Below, piece after piece: positions 1 to 9,900 of a DNA stretch of 64,000 bases (positions are counted from its first letter, which is position 1; each line of letters starts with the position of its first letter). Position numbers and translations under genes: made by a program. Source of the DNA: Polychytrium aggregatum (lineage: Eukaryota; Chytridiomycota; Chytridiomycetes; Polychytriales). The DNA lies in contig NW_026516239.1 of the NCBI RefSeq assembly GCF_025602895.1, positions 375,001 to 439,000 of the forward strand. The letters are read 5' to 3'. Below the pieces are notes generated by a model that worked only from the letters and a program-made list of their open reading frames with translations, had not been told where the DNA came from and searched no databases.

Positions 1-3000
1 GGTGCCGATGGCCTTGGCAGAGTCGATCAGCTTACGGCGCACAGCATCACCCTCGGGGGTCAGCCGCAGATCGTCCATTCGACAAGTGAAGCCCGCGAGC
101 TGCAAAAAGTTGGTGAAGAGGCGGCCGAGGATCGAAAGCAGCTTGCCGGCGTACGGGGCGCCGTAGATCTCATACATGGAGTGGACGAGGCCGTGGGCGC
201 TGGCACCGAACTGGGTCTTGTCCAGAATGCCGATGAGCAGATGGCCGTCCATGACAAGGACCTCCTGCTCTTCGGGGGCGCTGCCGCCCCACATCCTGGC
301 CGGAATGCGGCCCTTAGAGCGCAGGTTGAGCTTGTACTCGCTCGGGATCAAGTTGAGCAGGACGGTGGAGATCTGGGCAGGCAACACGGGCATCGTTAGT
401 GCGGCGCTGAGGCAGGTGCTGCGGGGTGATGCCGGAAGAGAGGGTATGGCTGGCAATGCACAGCCCTCCATCAACACCTGTACTTACAACTTGCTTTCCA
501 GTCCACAGGGGCTTGGGCTTGTAGATAGCAGGCTCGATCGTGATGACGCGGCCGTTGTTGCCGATGATAACCTCGGACTCGATGTTGCCGTTGCCGACCG
601 TGCCAAACATGCCCTCGGGCTTGAGCGCATTATACACAAGCTGCATATACTCCTCACGGTCAAAGAAGGTGTCGCGCGACGTCATGTGGACACCGGCGCA
701 GACGTGGTCCTGGATGAGGCCACGCAAGACACCGCCGTCGGTCGGGACGAGGTACTGGAGGTCCGTGCGCGCAATCAGCATAGCCTCTGCGCGAGCAATG
801 TCGTTCTGCGGGAAGTGGATGTTCATCTCGTCGCCGTCAAAGTCAGCGTTGTACGTGTTGCAGTTGGCGTAGTGCATGCGGATGGTCTTCTCGCCGGGCA
901 GGACGCGGGCGGTGTGCGCCATGATCGACGGCTTGTGCAGCGTCGGCTGGCGGTTCAGCAGCAGGAAGTCGCCGTTGCGGAGATGGCGATAGACCTTCTT
1001 GTTGACGTGCGGGAGATGGGCTGGAGCAACACGCGGAGAGACGACCGGCGATAGTGAGAACACAGGCGAGACCGAGTCGAGTCCGTGGATAGCGGCGAAG
1101 GCATGCAGCAATGCACTGGACATGTGTTAGCAGCACAAGGTTGCTGCCAGCTCACGGAGAAAAGGACGCGCCTCACCTTCAGTGGATCCGTTGGAGGGGA
1201 GGGGAGTCATCAGCGAGTTTGCCAGGGCAGTACGGCCTTGGACATCGTAAGACTCGAGGCTCACAAGCGTCCCGTCTTCGTTCTGGATGTACGAGGCACC
1301 GGGCCAGACCTTTGGGCCGTTGATGACGGCCTTGCGCAGCTCCATCACATTGTGGTGGGTGACGGCCTCGGGGTACGTCAGTTTGGTGGCAAAGACCGGA
1401 GGGACCTACGACAACGGCATCGCAGACCAAGGCGAGTCGAGGGGGATGTTAGACCAAATGGAGAGCTGGCGACACGGTGTGCAGTCGATTGTGCACTGCA
1501 CCTTGCAGAACGCCGTCTTACTTACACCAATCTCGCTGGTCTCGATATACGGGTCGGGACTAATGACAGAGCGGGCAGCATAGTTGACACGCTTGCCCAT
1601 CATATGCTTTCGGAACAAACCCTCCTTCTTTTCGAGGACCTGGCGGATACCCGCGGGGGGCAGCTTGCCCTTGACGAGGGGCGCTTTGGAGTTGTCGATC
1701 AGGTTATTGACGGCCTGCTGGAGCTCGATCAGACCCGAGACCGTGCGCTGAAACAGGACCGTGTCGCGCTCGATGAAGATCGGGGACTTGTGGTCTGCAA
1801 TCTCGTTCATGAGACTCTGGCGCTGGCGATGCAGCTGCAGAACGAGTTGGTTTGTCTTCAGGATGTTGGTGAGATGGGTGTTCTGCGGATTGTCATAGAC
1901 CATGTCGCCCATCTTGGACACCGGCCGGAATCGGGTTGGGGTGACAGCCAGGGTCTCGATGAAGAAGATATCGGGACTTGAGATGCGCTTGCCGAGCTTG
2001 GGGTCGGTCACACCAAAGAGAAGGTCGAGGATTGCCGACTCCTTCCTCCAGAGCATGCGCAGATGTTCGCGGACGACCAGGGGAGACAGGTACTTGCTGT
2101 CGTTCTTCTTGTCATCGGCATCGACACTGGACTTGTCGATGACCTTGTTGCGGGTTTGCGCGCCGAGGATGCGGTTCTCCTGGCGCTTGGACAAGGCAAC
2201 GTTGCCGGCTCCATTTTCGTCGCCGCCGCTGCTGCTGTTGTCGTCGGCGCTTGAGTCTTCGTCGACATCCATCTCGTCCGAGACTCTGGCGTTGTCGTCG
2301 TTTTCCATCAGATCAGTGATGGGCTCGTTGTCGGTAGCAGACGCGGCGCCGACGGTGAACAGGTGCTCGAACTTGAGGTTGCGAGAGTTCATGAGATTGC
2401 GCTGCTTCTTGCTGAGCTGCTTCTCGAAGATCTTGTGCATGCCCTCGGTACGAAACTTGGGGCTCTGGCCGCGACATTTGGCGCAACTGAGCGACGGAAT
2501 CGAGGATAGGAAGAGCTTCTCGACTCCGCGGATGGCATCGGTCGAGAGGGTGGTTTTGGTTGGACCCTGGGACGAAGCCTTCTTCATGCAGGCGGCGACG
2601 TACTCGTCGATCTTGTCGATGACATCCTGCTCGCTCTTGGGAGCATCGGAGAACTCGTCGGCCAGGACGACCTGGTTGCGGTCTTCCTCGTCGTCGTCGC
2701 CCTCGCCGTCTTCACTCTCGTCCTCGCCGTCGGTTTCCTCGGCTTCGTCGTCGACGGCCTTGGACTTTTTCGCCTTGCTCTTGACACTCAGCTGTGACTT
2801 GAGGATGGCCGACGACGCCTTGGTGCCGATGAAAGAGTCGAGATCGGTAGCCTCGATGATCAGACCGGCATGTATCAGCTTGAGCTTGGCGCCGATGTGA
2901 TGCAGGACGGAGCGCGACGTTCTGAAGTTGTGGCAGTAGTAGCACAGCGATCCCAGCAACTTGTACATCAGTTGGAAAGTGATGGGGTTGTAGACAGGCA

Positions 3001-3540
3001 CGGCCAGGTCGATGTGGCCAAAGTGGCCGGGACAGACAAAGTATCCGAGGCCACAGGTGCCGCAGCTGGACGGGGAGATGCGCATGTGCGTATGTATGAT
3101 TAGCATCTGCTGCGTGGCTGGGCATCTGCTGGTCGACGGGTGCGGGTTGCTGCAGTCGCAGAAATTACACATCTACAGCCGGGGTGGGCGCGACTCAATC
3201 GGGCCGGCAGCCGTCAGCATCATGAACTCAGCTCATGCGAGAGCCCAAGGCTCGCTGACCGTTCGCCCATTCGGCTGCCGCTCAGTGCGCCGAGACCAGC
3301 GAATCACTGCCAAAGCATGACGGCCATCCACGGAACATAGGCGTGCCGGACGTACCTCTGGCCTTTGTCGAGGGGACCCAGCGCAGAGTCATAGAGACCG
3401 CCACTGGTGGGATGCCCGAGATTGTCAAAGGCGAGTGGGTTGGTGACAGGCTTCACCGAGAGCTTGCGGATCTCATCCTTGTTGTAGAAGGAAAACGACA
3501 CGCGGGTGATCTCTCTCGAGATGGGGTTGGAGATGTTCAT
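1..3540 (-). CDS. RPA190: RNA polymerase I largest subunit (RPA1/RPA190), N-terminal part, five exons, runs off the left edge
   Basis: Largest catalytic subunit of nucleolar RNA polymerase I, which transcribes the rRNA precursor. Exons read on the minus strand: 3540-3356, 3065-1526, 1405-1177, 1020-488 and 372-1, together exactly 953 codons. Introns are 290, 120, 156 and 115 nt with GT-AG ends (donors GTACGT, GTAAGT, GTGAGG, GTAAGT). The start [16 protein letters not shown] matches the N-terminus of yeast Rpa190. The first intron splits the clamp zinc site ([18 protein letters not shown]). An acidic low-complexity stretch lies near residues 170-200. Further on come [28 protein letters not shown] and, near residue 708, the catalytic magnesium motif NADFDGD. 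The reading frame is open to position 1, so the C-terminal part lies outside the window. The subunit I assignment (not II or III) rests on the N-terminus and on the KPLWTGKQ region. Confidence 0.95.
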
Positions 3541-4328
3541 GGCGCGACAGGGCGAGCAGTCCGGCGGCAGGGAGGCTTAATGCAGGGTTTGGTGCGAGGT
3601 GGCGGTCGGGGCCCTTGGCGATGCAGCGACGGGCGATGGTCCGCTGGAGGGCGGGCGAGCAGGCCGACAGTGGCTGGATGCTGGAGGATATCGCACTCGA
3701 GGCTCGCGTTCCCGATTGCCCAGCGCCGGCTCTGAAAAGCCGTCGGGCGTTCAAAAAAAGTGCACCACTTCATTTCGCGGCCCAAAAAAAGCGCAGCACA
3801 CTAATTAAGTCACGTGGACTGGCTGTGTGTGTGTGTCGCTGTGCTCGGCATCACGGGACTCGCACGGCACGTGCCCATCGGCGGCGCCACAGCGGGCGGG
3901 TCCCACAGAACCAACAGCACGCGCGGGCTTGAACTGGAGCCGGAGCTTGAGCTGGAGCACAGAGCACAGAGGAGTGTCGAAGAGGACAGCGGGCTCGCAA
4001 GCGGGTCTGGTCGCCGCCGACATGTCGCAGCCGAGGGCTCGTCTCGGCCGCCGGCTTCTGCCGCTGCATGTCTCGGCACAGAAACCTGGGATCGAGGGCT
4101 CGCCTTGGCTGCGACATGCCGGGCCATGACCGCGGCCATGGAAGGGGCTCGGGCTGCAACAGCACGCCGTCGTCCGTGGAAGGAAACAAGCAAGGCAGGT
4201 GCGGGTGTGGCCAGGTCCGCCGACGCAGCCGCACATGCGCTTCAGAGCTTTGCCTTCGAGCCGATTTGGGTGCAGCCGATGCAGCGGCAGCTCCGAAGGT
4301 CCTGTCTGCCCCGGTCTGTCTCGGAGCC
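3541..4328. other. Intergenic region between divergent genes
   Basis: This 788-bp stretch separates the divergent starts of the polymerase subunit gene (minus) and the small membrane protein gene (plus), so it should hold both promoters. It is GC-rich, with short A-runs near 3756 and 3785. Several open frames cross it, but none has recognisable protein features. I see no clear TATA box. Confidence 0.6.
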
Positions 4329-4838
4329 ATGTCCCAGATTCTGATTTCGTACACTACTTTCCATGCCGGCTGGGTGATCAGCAGCCCAGAGCCCCCGAAC
4401 CCGGTGCTGCCAGCGGCTATCCTCGACCGGCTCTCCGAGAACGAGATCCGCAACCGGATCGACGTTCTCAGCCGCTCGCTCGTCGTCAAGCGCAACGCCG
4501 TCTGCACCGTCTTTGTATATATCGGGCTCCTCCTGTTCGTGGCATCGATCGCTGCCTTCTTCTTCATTCCCCTCGCACTCGTCACCGGCATCGCAGGGGT
4601 CGTCGTTGCGATCGCTGCCAGTGTCTTCAGCCACTACGACCACCATCGCAAGCTCGGGCGATTTGAGGACTCTGTGGCCCATGTTCTCAAAAGCTTCAAT
4701 CAAGCCGACAAACCAAAGGGCCTCGCCTGGGCTATGAACGGCGTCAACGAATCGTGGAAGCTCACCGCCAACAACGGCTTTATCCGCTCCGACCTCACTG
4801 CCAGGCAGTGGATCGTTGCCTTGACCCTGAGCGATTGA
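4329..4838 (+). CDS. Small membrane protein of unknown function, two predicted transmembrane helices
   Basis: 169 residues from ATG 4329 to TGA 4838. I chose this start because upstream in-frame sequence is low-complexity and unlike protein, while MSQILISYTTFHAGWV begins a well-composed domain. A polar N-terminal part (residues 1-58) ending in a charged stretch (SLVVKRNA) is followed by two adjacent hydrophobic segments, about residues 60-78 (VFVYIGLLLFVASIAAFFF) and 80-97 (LALVTGIAGVVVAIAASV). A polar C-terminal half follows, rich in His and Lys near HYDHHRK. The short gap between helices suggests a hairpin that puts both ends on the same side of the membrane. I do not recognise the family. 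No intron is needed. Downstream lie short repeats and competing inverted repeats. Confidence 0.65.
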   Translation: MSQILISYTTFHAGWVISSPEPPNPVLPAAILDRLSENEIRNRIDVLSRSLVVKRNAVCTVFVYIGLLLFVASIAAFFFIPLALVTGIAGVVVAIAASVFSHYDHHRKLGRFEDSVAHVLKSFNQADKPKGLAWAMNGVNESWKLTANNGFIRSDLTARQWIVALTLSD

Positions 4839-4843
4839 TGCAA

Positions 4844-4885
4844 GCCAGGTCCATGCCAAGTCCATGCCAAGTCCATTCCAGGTCC
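4844..4885. repeat. Short tandem repeat, unit about CCAAGTCCATG, four copies
   Basis: Four slightly varied 11-12-nt units (CCAGGTCCATG, CCAAGTCCATG, CCAAGTCCATT, CCAGGTCC) begin six bases after the stop of the membrane-protein gene, so they would lie in its 3' untranslated region. Confidence 0.8.
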
Positions 4886-4918
4886 AAACTGGCAAACATG
4901 CACCACCAGTAGTATAGG

Positions 4919-4977
4919 GGTATATCGGTGACTATACCGTTTTTGAGAGATAATGTAGATGGGGAAAAACGGTATAG
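4919..4977. repeat. Two overlapping, mutually exclusive inverted repeats
   Basis: CTATACCGTTTTT (4932-4944) is perfectly complementary to AAAAACGGTATAG (4965-4977), a 13-bp stem with a 20-nt loop. The left arm can instead pair through TATACC (4933-4938) with GGTATA (4919-4924) across an 8-nt loop. The two hairpins cannot form together. They lie about 80 nt after the upstream stop codon. Confidence 0.7.
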
Positions 4978-5097
4978 GCGTTAGGGTAGGGGTAGACGTG
5001 GGGTGGGGGCTGTGGAGGACGGTAGGGTTAGCGTAACCTAACGGAAGACGGGGTAGTCGTAGGGTACGGCGGGGTAGGGGTAGATGATGTGGCTGGC

Positions 5098-5395
5098 GGG
5101 GTGGTGGTAGGGGTAGTTGGGGTGGATGTGGTAGTGGTGGTAGTGGTGGTAGTGGTGGTAGTTGTGATATTTGTGGTATATGGTGTTTTATTGTGAGGGT
5201 TTAGGTTAGGTTAGGTTAGGTTTAGGTTAAGTGTGGTTGTGGTTGTCGTGGTAGTCGTGGTAGTCGTGATAGTCGTGGTGGTTGTGGTAGTCGTGATAGT
5301 TGTGGTGTTGTGATAGTAGTGGTAGTCGTGATAGTCGTGATAGTAGTGGTAGTCGTGATAGTTGTGATCGTCGTGGTCGTCGTGATAGTTGGGTT
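5098..5395. repeat. 9-nt minisatellite blocks (GGTAGTGGT and GTAGTCGTG types)
   Basis: Two related arrays flank the telomere-like run. Positions about 5098-5165 hold GGTAGTGGT-type units. Positions about 5232-5395 hold some fifteen units of GTAGTCGTG, GATAGTCGTG and GATAGTTGTG. They translate to Ser-Gly-Ser-Arg-Asp repeats in one frame, but there is no gene structure around them. Confidence 0.8.
5197..5229. repeat. Interstitial telomere-like TTAGG run
   Basis: The plus strand reads GGGTTTAGG, then four TTAGG units, then TTTAGGTTAA. TTAGGG is the usual fungal telomere unit; TTAGG and TTTAGG are close variants. The run is internal, with unique sequence on both sides. Confidence 0.6.
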
Positions 5396-6114
5396 TGGAC
5401 GTCCATCGGGTTTGGGGGGGAATTCGTCCTCTTTTATATTTCTGTCGTCTGCTTGCGTGTGGCTTGGGTTTGTGTGGTCCGTGTGACTTGTGTTATCGGA
5501 GGGGGGACAGTGTGGTAGATACCGTATCTGGTGGGTTCGTTGGAATTCGGTGTGGGATGTCGTCGAATGTGGAGTATTGATGTATCGTTGTTATTGTGGT
5601 TTGTTGATGGTTCCGTGGTATCCGTGCGCAGTTGTGTTTCATGTCTGTTTGTGTGGTGTCCGCTGGGGTTGTGAGAATGGTGTTATCGGTGTGTATGTTC
5701 TGGGATGGTGGGTATTGTGGTTCGTGGTGTTGTTTGGTGCTGCGCTATCATCGTGGGCACTCGTCGATGGACAGATCTTTCTGCTTGGTCGAACATGGTG
5801 GTGCGTGAGGCTTTCAGGTCGCGTCTACATGGTCGTTGTGGGTTCATGTTGACGCTTGAGGAATAGCATAATGGTGGTACTGTAAAATGATGGTCCGGGG
5901 TATCGACGTCATGTGGGGGCTGGCCCTGGCCCCATGGCGGGAAGAGCACATCCTACAGGAGTGATTGGTGGCGGGTTTTGGCGGGTTGGCTTTGGCGCCC
6001 TGGGTTTTGGCGGGCTGGGTTTTGGCGGGATTCCTGGCCCATAAATTCGGCTGGTGTTGATGTTACTGATTGCCCCCCAGGCAGTTGGGCAGCAGCAACA
6101 TTCAAGACCGTAAC

Positions 6115-6199
6115 GTAAGTGCATTTCCTTCCGTGATGATACTCCATGCATGTCCGTGTGTCATGCTGTGCGATGGCTAACATGACTCGGCACCTCCAG
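6115..6199 (+). other. Candidate spliceosomal intron upstream of a small open frame
   Basis: GTAAGT at 6115-6120, branch-site CTAAC at 6177-6181 and CCAG ending at 6199 form an 85-nt intron of the same style as the verified introns in this window. The exon after it leads into the ATG at 6229, so this would be a 5' UTR intron. Confidence 0.4.
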
Positions 6200-6228
6200 T
6201 CTGCACGTTCCATTCGCAGAAACCAAAA

Positions 6229-6567
6229 ATGACAATCGCAATCATGCTCATCCTGGCCTTCGTCCTCTGGCCCATTGCCCACTGCCTACTCCATACTGCC
6301 TCTTCTACGGCCTATACTATCATTACCTACATTGCCTATATTACCTATATTACCTGCTATCTTCCGGCACAAACCATCCTATCCATCGCATTCCGCGATT
6401 ACTACGCGTCGCACGTCACCATCGACGCCTCAAGACACTCCTGCCCATCCATGGCACATCCGAGACCATTCCTGTCTCTATCGATCCACTCGAGCATCGC
6501 TCGCGACACCAAGACCACCAAGCCCGATACTCTCCCGACTCAAATGGGAACCACTCCTGGAACATGA
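6229..6567 (+). CDS. Hypothetical small hydrophobic protein, weakly supported
   Basis: 112 codons from an ATG in a favourable context (AAAAATGACA) to TGA 6567. The first 21 residues are hydrophobic (MTIAIMLILAFVLWPIAHCLL) and could be a signal peptide or anchor. They are followed by an Ile/Tyr/Thr-rich stretch with YITYIAYITYIT-like repetition and a Ser/Pro/Thr-rich tail. It lies 29 bp after a plausible 5' UTR intron, which is the main reason to list it. No family is recognised, and an overlapping frame is also open, so this may not be a gene. Confidence 0.3.
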   Translation: MTIAIMLILAFVLWPIAHCLLHTASSTAYTIITYIAYITYITCYLPAQTILSIAFRDYYASHVTIDASRHSCPSMAHPRPFLSLSIHSSIARDTKTTKPDTLPTQMGTTPGT

Positions 6568-6904
6568 CTCTGTTGATTTGATTTGATTTGATAAGCCCTC
6601 TGCCGCCGCCCATCACCAACTGGTTCGCCAGTTGAGACCTCCAGCTCTGTCTGGAACCACCGTGGCTCTGTCCACACGCGAGACTGGTTCATTGGTCTTC
6701 GCTTCAACGACCATTGTGGTCGGGTTTGAACGCAAATTTGGCGGCGGCAGAGGCGGACCTATGCCCAAATTCACACGGCATACGGACACTGTATTCGATA
6801 ATTCGCATGCAATACATTCCAATTGCACTTGCGTTCTTCCCACACTACTTGCGGAACCACTTGAACAGACCCTTCGGTTTGGCTTGTTCTTCGGTGACTC
6901 AAGC
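6568..6904. other. Intergenic region, 3' of the TIR-NACHT-WD40 gene
   Basis: 337 bp between the end of the hypothetical small open frame and the stop codon of the large minus-strand gene. It begins with a TGATTTGATTTGATTTGAT run (6574-6592). Nothing else in it stands out. Confidence 0.6.
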
Positions 6905-9900
6905 TTACTCATCGACTGCTGTTCTTGCCACTTCGAAAGTGGGAGTGATGGCTGGTCGAGCTTCGATGTATCTGGCAATCTCGGCTCGGATCTCTGGGGT
7001 GTTGAGGTAGATTGGCTGTGGTGGTAGGAGTGTTAGTTGAGGGACTGGAGCAGTGATGACAAGTGGCTGGACTTACCAGGATGATGACTGGACGGGATGG
7101 GAAGATATTGCTCATCACGAAATATACTCCAGATGGGGGAGTGAACCTCTGATTGCCAAAGAGTGCGTGTGGGACCTTGGTGATGTGGCTGCCATGACGG
7201 ATCCACTGAGGTGCGTTGTCTTCATCGATTTCGGTCCACTGGGACGATGCATGTGGGTTGGATGCGGCGGTAAAGTTGGAGGGATCCTCGTCGGATTGAA
7301 CCCACTCGTCACCGCGACGGACCCAGAGGATATGATTGTCGTTCAAGTCGCGAGACAGAATTGAGTTGCCATCAGATGAGATCGCCACGGAGTTCACATA
7401 GTTTGTGTGTCCCTCGATGGTGTGCTTCACCTGGCCAGTCGTGGCATCCCACACCCTGATGGTCTTGTCAAAAGAGCCAGAGACGATCCACTTGCCATCG
7501 GGTGAGATCGCCACGGATTTCACCCAGTATGTGTGTCCCTCGAGGGTGTGCTTCAGCTGGCCAGTGGTGGCATCCCACACCTTGATGGTATTGTCAGCCG
7601 AGCCAGAGGCAATCCACTTGCCATCGGGTGAGATCGCCACGGAGGTCACACTATATGTGTGTCCCTCGAGGGTGTGCTTCAACTGGCCTGTGGTGGCATC
7701 CCACACCTTGATGGTCCTGTCACTGGAGCCAGAGACAATCCACTTGCCATCGGGTGAGATCGCCACGGAGGTCACATTGCTTGTATGTCCCTCGAGGGTG
7801 TGCTTCAGCTGACCTGTGGTGGCATCCCACACCTTGATGGTGTTGTCCCAAGAGCCAGAGACAATCCACTTGCCATCGGGTGAGATAGCCACGGAGGTCA
7901 CAGAGCTTGTGTGTCCCTCGAGGGTGTGCTTCAGCTGGCCTGTGGTGGCATCCCACACCTTGATGGTGTTGTCCCAAGAGCCAGAGACAATCCACTTGCC
8001 ATCGGGTGAGATAGCCACGGATTTCACATAGTTTGTGTGTCCCTCGAGGGTGTGCTTCAACTGGCCTGTGGTGGCATCCCACACCTTGATGGTCCTGTCA
8101 CTGGAGCCAGAGACAATCCACTTGCCATCGGGTGAGATAGCCACAGAGTTCACAGAGCTTGTGTGTCCCTCGAGGGTGTGCTTCAGCTGACCTGTGGTGG
8201 CATCCCACACCTTGATGGTGTTGTCCCAAGAGCCAGAGACAATCCACTTGCCATCGGGTGAGATAGCCACGGAGGTCACAGAGCTTGTGTGTCCCTCGAG
8301 GGTGTGCTTCAGCTGACCTGTGGTGGCATCCCACACCTTGATGGTGTTGTCTGTGGAACCAAATGATCCAGAGCCAGAGACAATCCACTTGCCATCGGGT
8401 GAGATCGCCACAGAGTTCACAGAGCTTGTGTGTCCCTCGAGGGTGTGCTTCAGCTGGCCTGTGGTGGCATCCCACACCTTGATGGTGTTGTCTGTGGAAC
8501 CAAATGATCCAGAGCCAGAGACAATCCACTTGCCATCGGGTGAGATCGCCACAGAGTTCACAGAGCTTGTGTGTCCCTCGAGGGTGTGCTTCAGCTGGCC
8601 TGTGGTGGCATCCCACACCTTGATGGTGTTGTCTGTGGAACCAAATGATCTAGAGCCAGAGCCAGAGACAATCCACTTGCCATCGGGTGAGATAGCCACG
8701 GAGATCACACTGTCTGTGTGTCCCTCGAGGGTGTGCTTCAACTGGCCTGTGGTGGCATCCCACACCTTGATGGTCTTGTCATTCGAGCCAGATACAATCC
8801 ACTTGCCATCGGGCGAGATCGCGACGGCATGCACACTGCCGTTGTGTCCGATGAGTGTCATCACACACGGATCCCAGGTGGGTGCTGGACCGGCCGTGAC
8901 CAGAAACGGGATCTTGTCCTCGAGCTGGTCGGCATATGTCTTGTAGATCGCCGTTTCCTTTGGTGTGAATGCATACCCCGAGTTGTACACCTGTGGTGCA
9001 CTCGCAATGATCGGATCGGCAAACTCGCGGATGAATCGATACGTGTCCTTGACCAGTTCCTTCGTGGTGTCGTCGACGATGGTGCTGGGTGCCTTGGCGA
9101 CCACTCCTCGCAGCACAGCCAGTTGCTCGATGATCGGCTTGACCACATGTGTGAGCGACCCACACTCGAGCCAGTAGAACACATGGGTCGACATGAATTG
9201 TCTGAAGAACGGGGCCAGTTCTTCGAAGGATTGTGTCTCAAAGGGACCATCCAACTCAACACCATTGACCTTGGTACCCTCAATCAGATGGGTGACCCAG
9301 TGGGCGACGCTGTATCGCAGCGACGGTGTGATCTTGTCTGCGACCCTGTCCTCGAGGTCAGCGATCTTGTCGTGGAACTCGATGATCTCGCAGATGTTGA
9401 TCACTGGCTCGTGCGAGAGGATCACACCGAGACATCCCTTGGCAAACACCATGTGGAACGAGCTCGACACATGCCATGGGTGGCCAATTGATGCGTCGCC
9501 GAGGAGATAGTCCGCCACCGACTTGTGGTTGAACTTGACCTCGCCATCGTCGGTGGATCCGTTGGCACCAGGAGCGAGAACCAAGTTGAGACTCCTCAGG
9601 CATTCGTGAACTATGCGGAGTGCATATCCCTCGGCCACGTTGCGGAAGAAGACCCCGGAAATCATATTGGGCGTGAGGATGGTCTGCGATGTGGCGATAG
9701 CCGAGATCACGGTGATCAGTTCGCCCTTACGACTCGACCCGGAGTGGATCTTGGTGAATGTGATCCCGTAGAGCTGCTTGACATCAGTGGCACTGTCATT
9801 GAGCTCCCTGATCTTGGTGAGTGTGATGGCTTCGCTCTTGGCCTGCTCCTTGAGCGTGTTAAGGATCAGGTTGATCCACACGAATGTCTTGGATTTGTCA

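Larger units (their letters stand above)
4839..6228. other. Gene-poor, G/T-skewed low-complexity region
   Basis: About 1.4 kb with no convincing gene. From roughly 4890 to 5870 the plus strand is dominated by G and T with very little C, an asymmetry not seen elsewhere in the window. It contains an 11-12-nt repeat, competing hairpins, 9-nt minisatellites, a TTAGG run and, near 5965-6035, several copies of GGCGGGTTTTGG-like units. The open frames crossing it translate to Ser/Arg/Val-rich low-complexity peptides and are not supported. Confidence 0.7.

Noticed and set aside
3814-4344. Open frame of 176 codons upstream of the small membrane protein
   Set aside because: Composition is Ala/Arg/Gly-rich without domain features, it overlaps the ATG of the supported gene in another frame, and GC-rich DNA readily gives such frames.
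5300-5518. Ser-Gly-Ser-Arg-Asp repeat open frame
   Set aside because: It is the translation of the 9-nt minisatellite and continues into G/T-rich sequence with no gene structure.
7400-8850. CRISPR-like or satellite array
   Set aside because: Regular spacing comes from 42-codon WD40 units in one open frame; there are no unique spacers.
7405-8946. Repeated plus-strand frames with a PSRVCFSWPVVASHTLMVLS-like unit
   Set aside because: Antisense translation of the WD40 repeat array.
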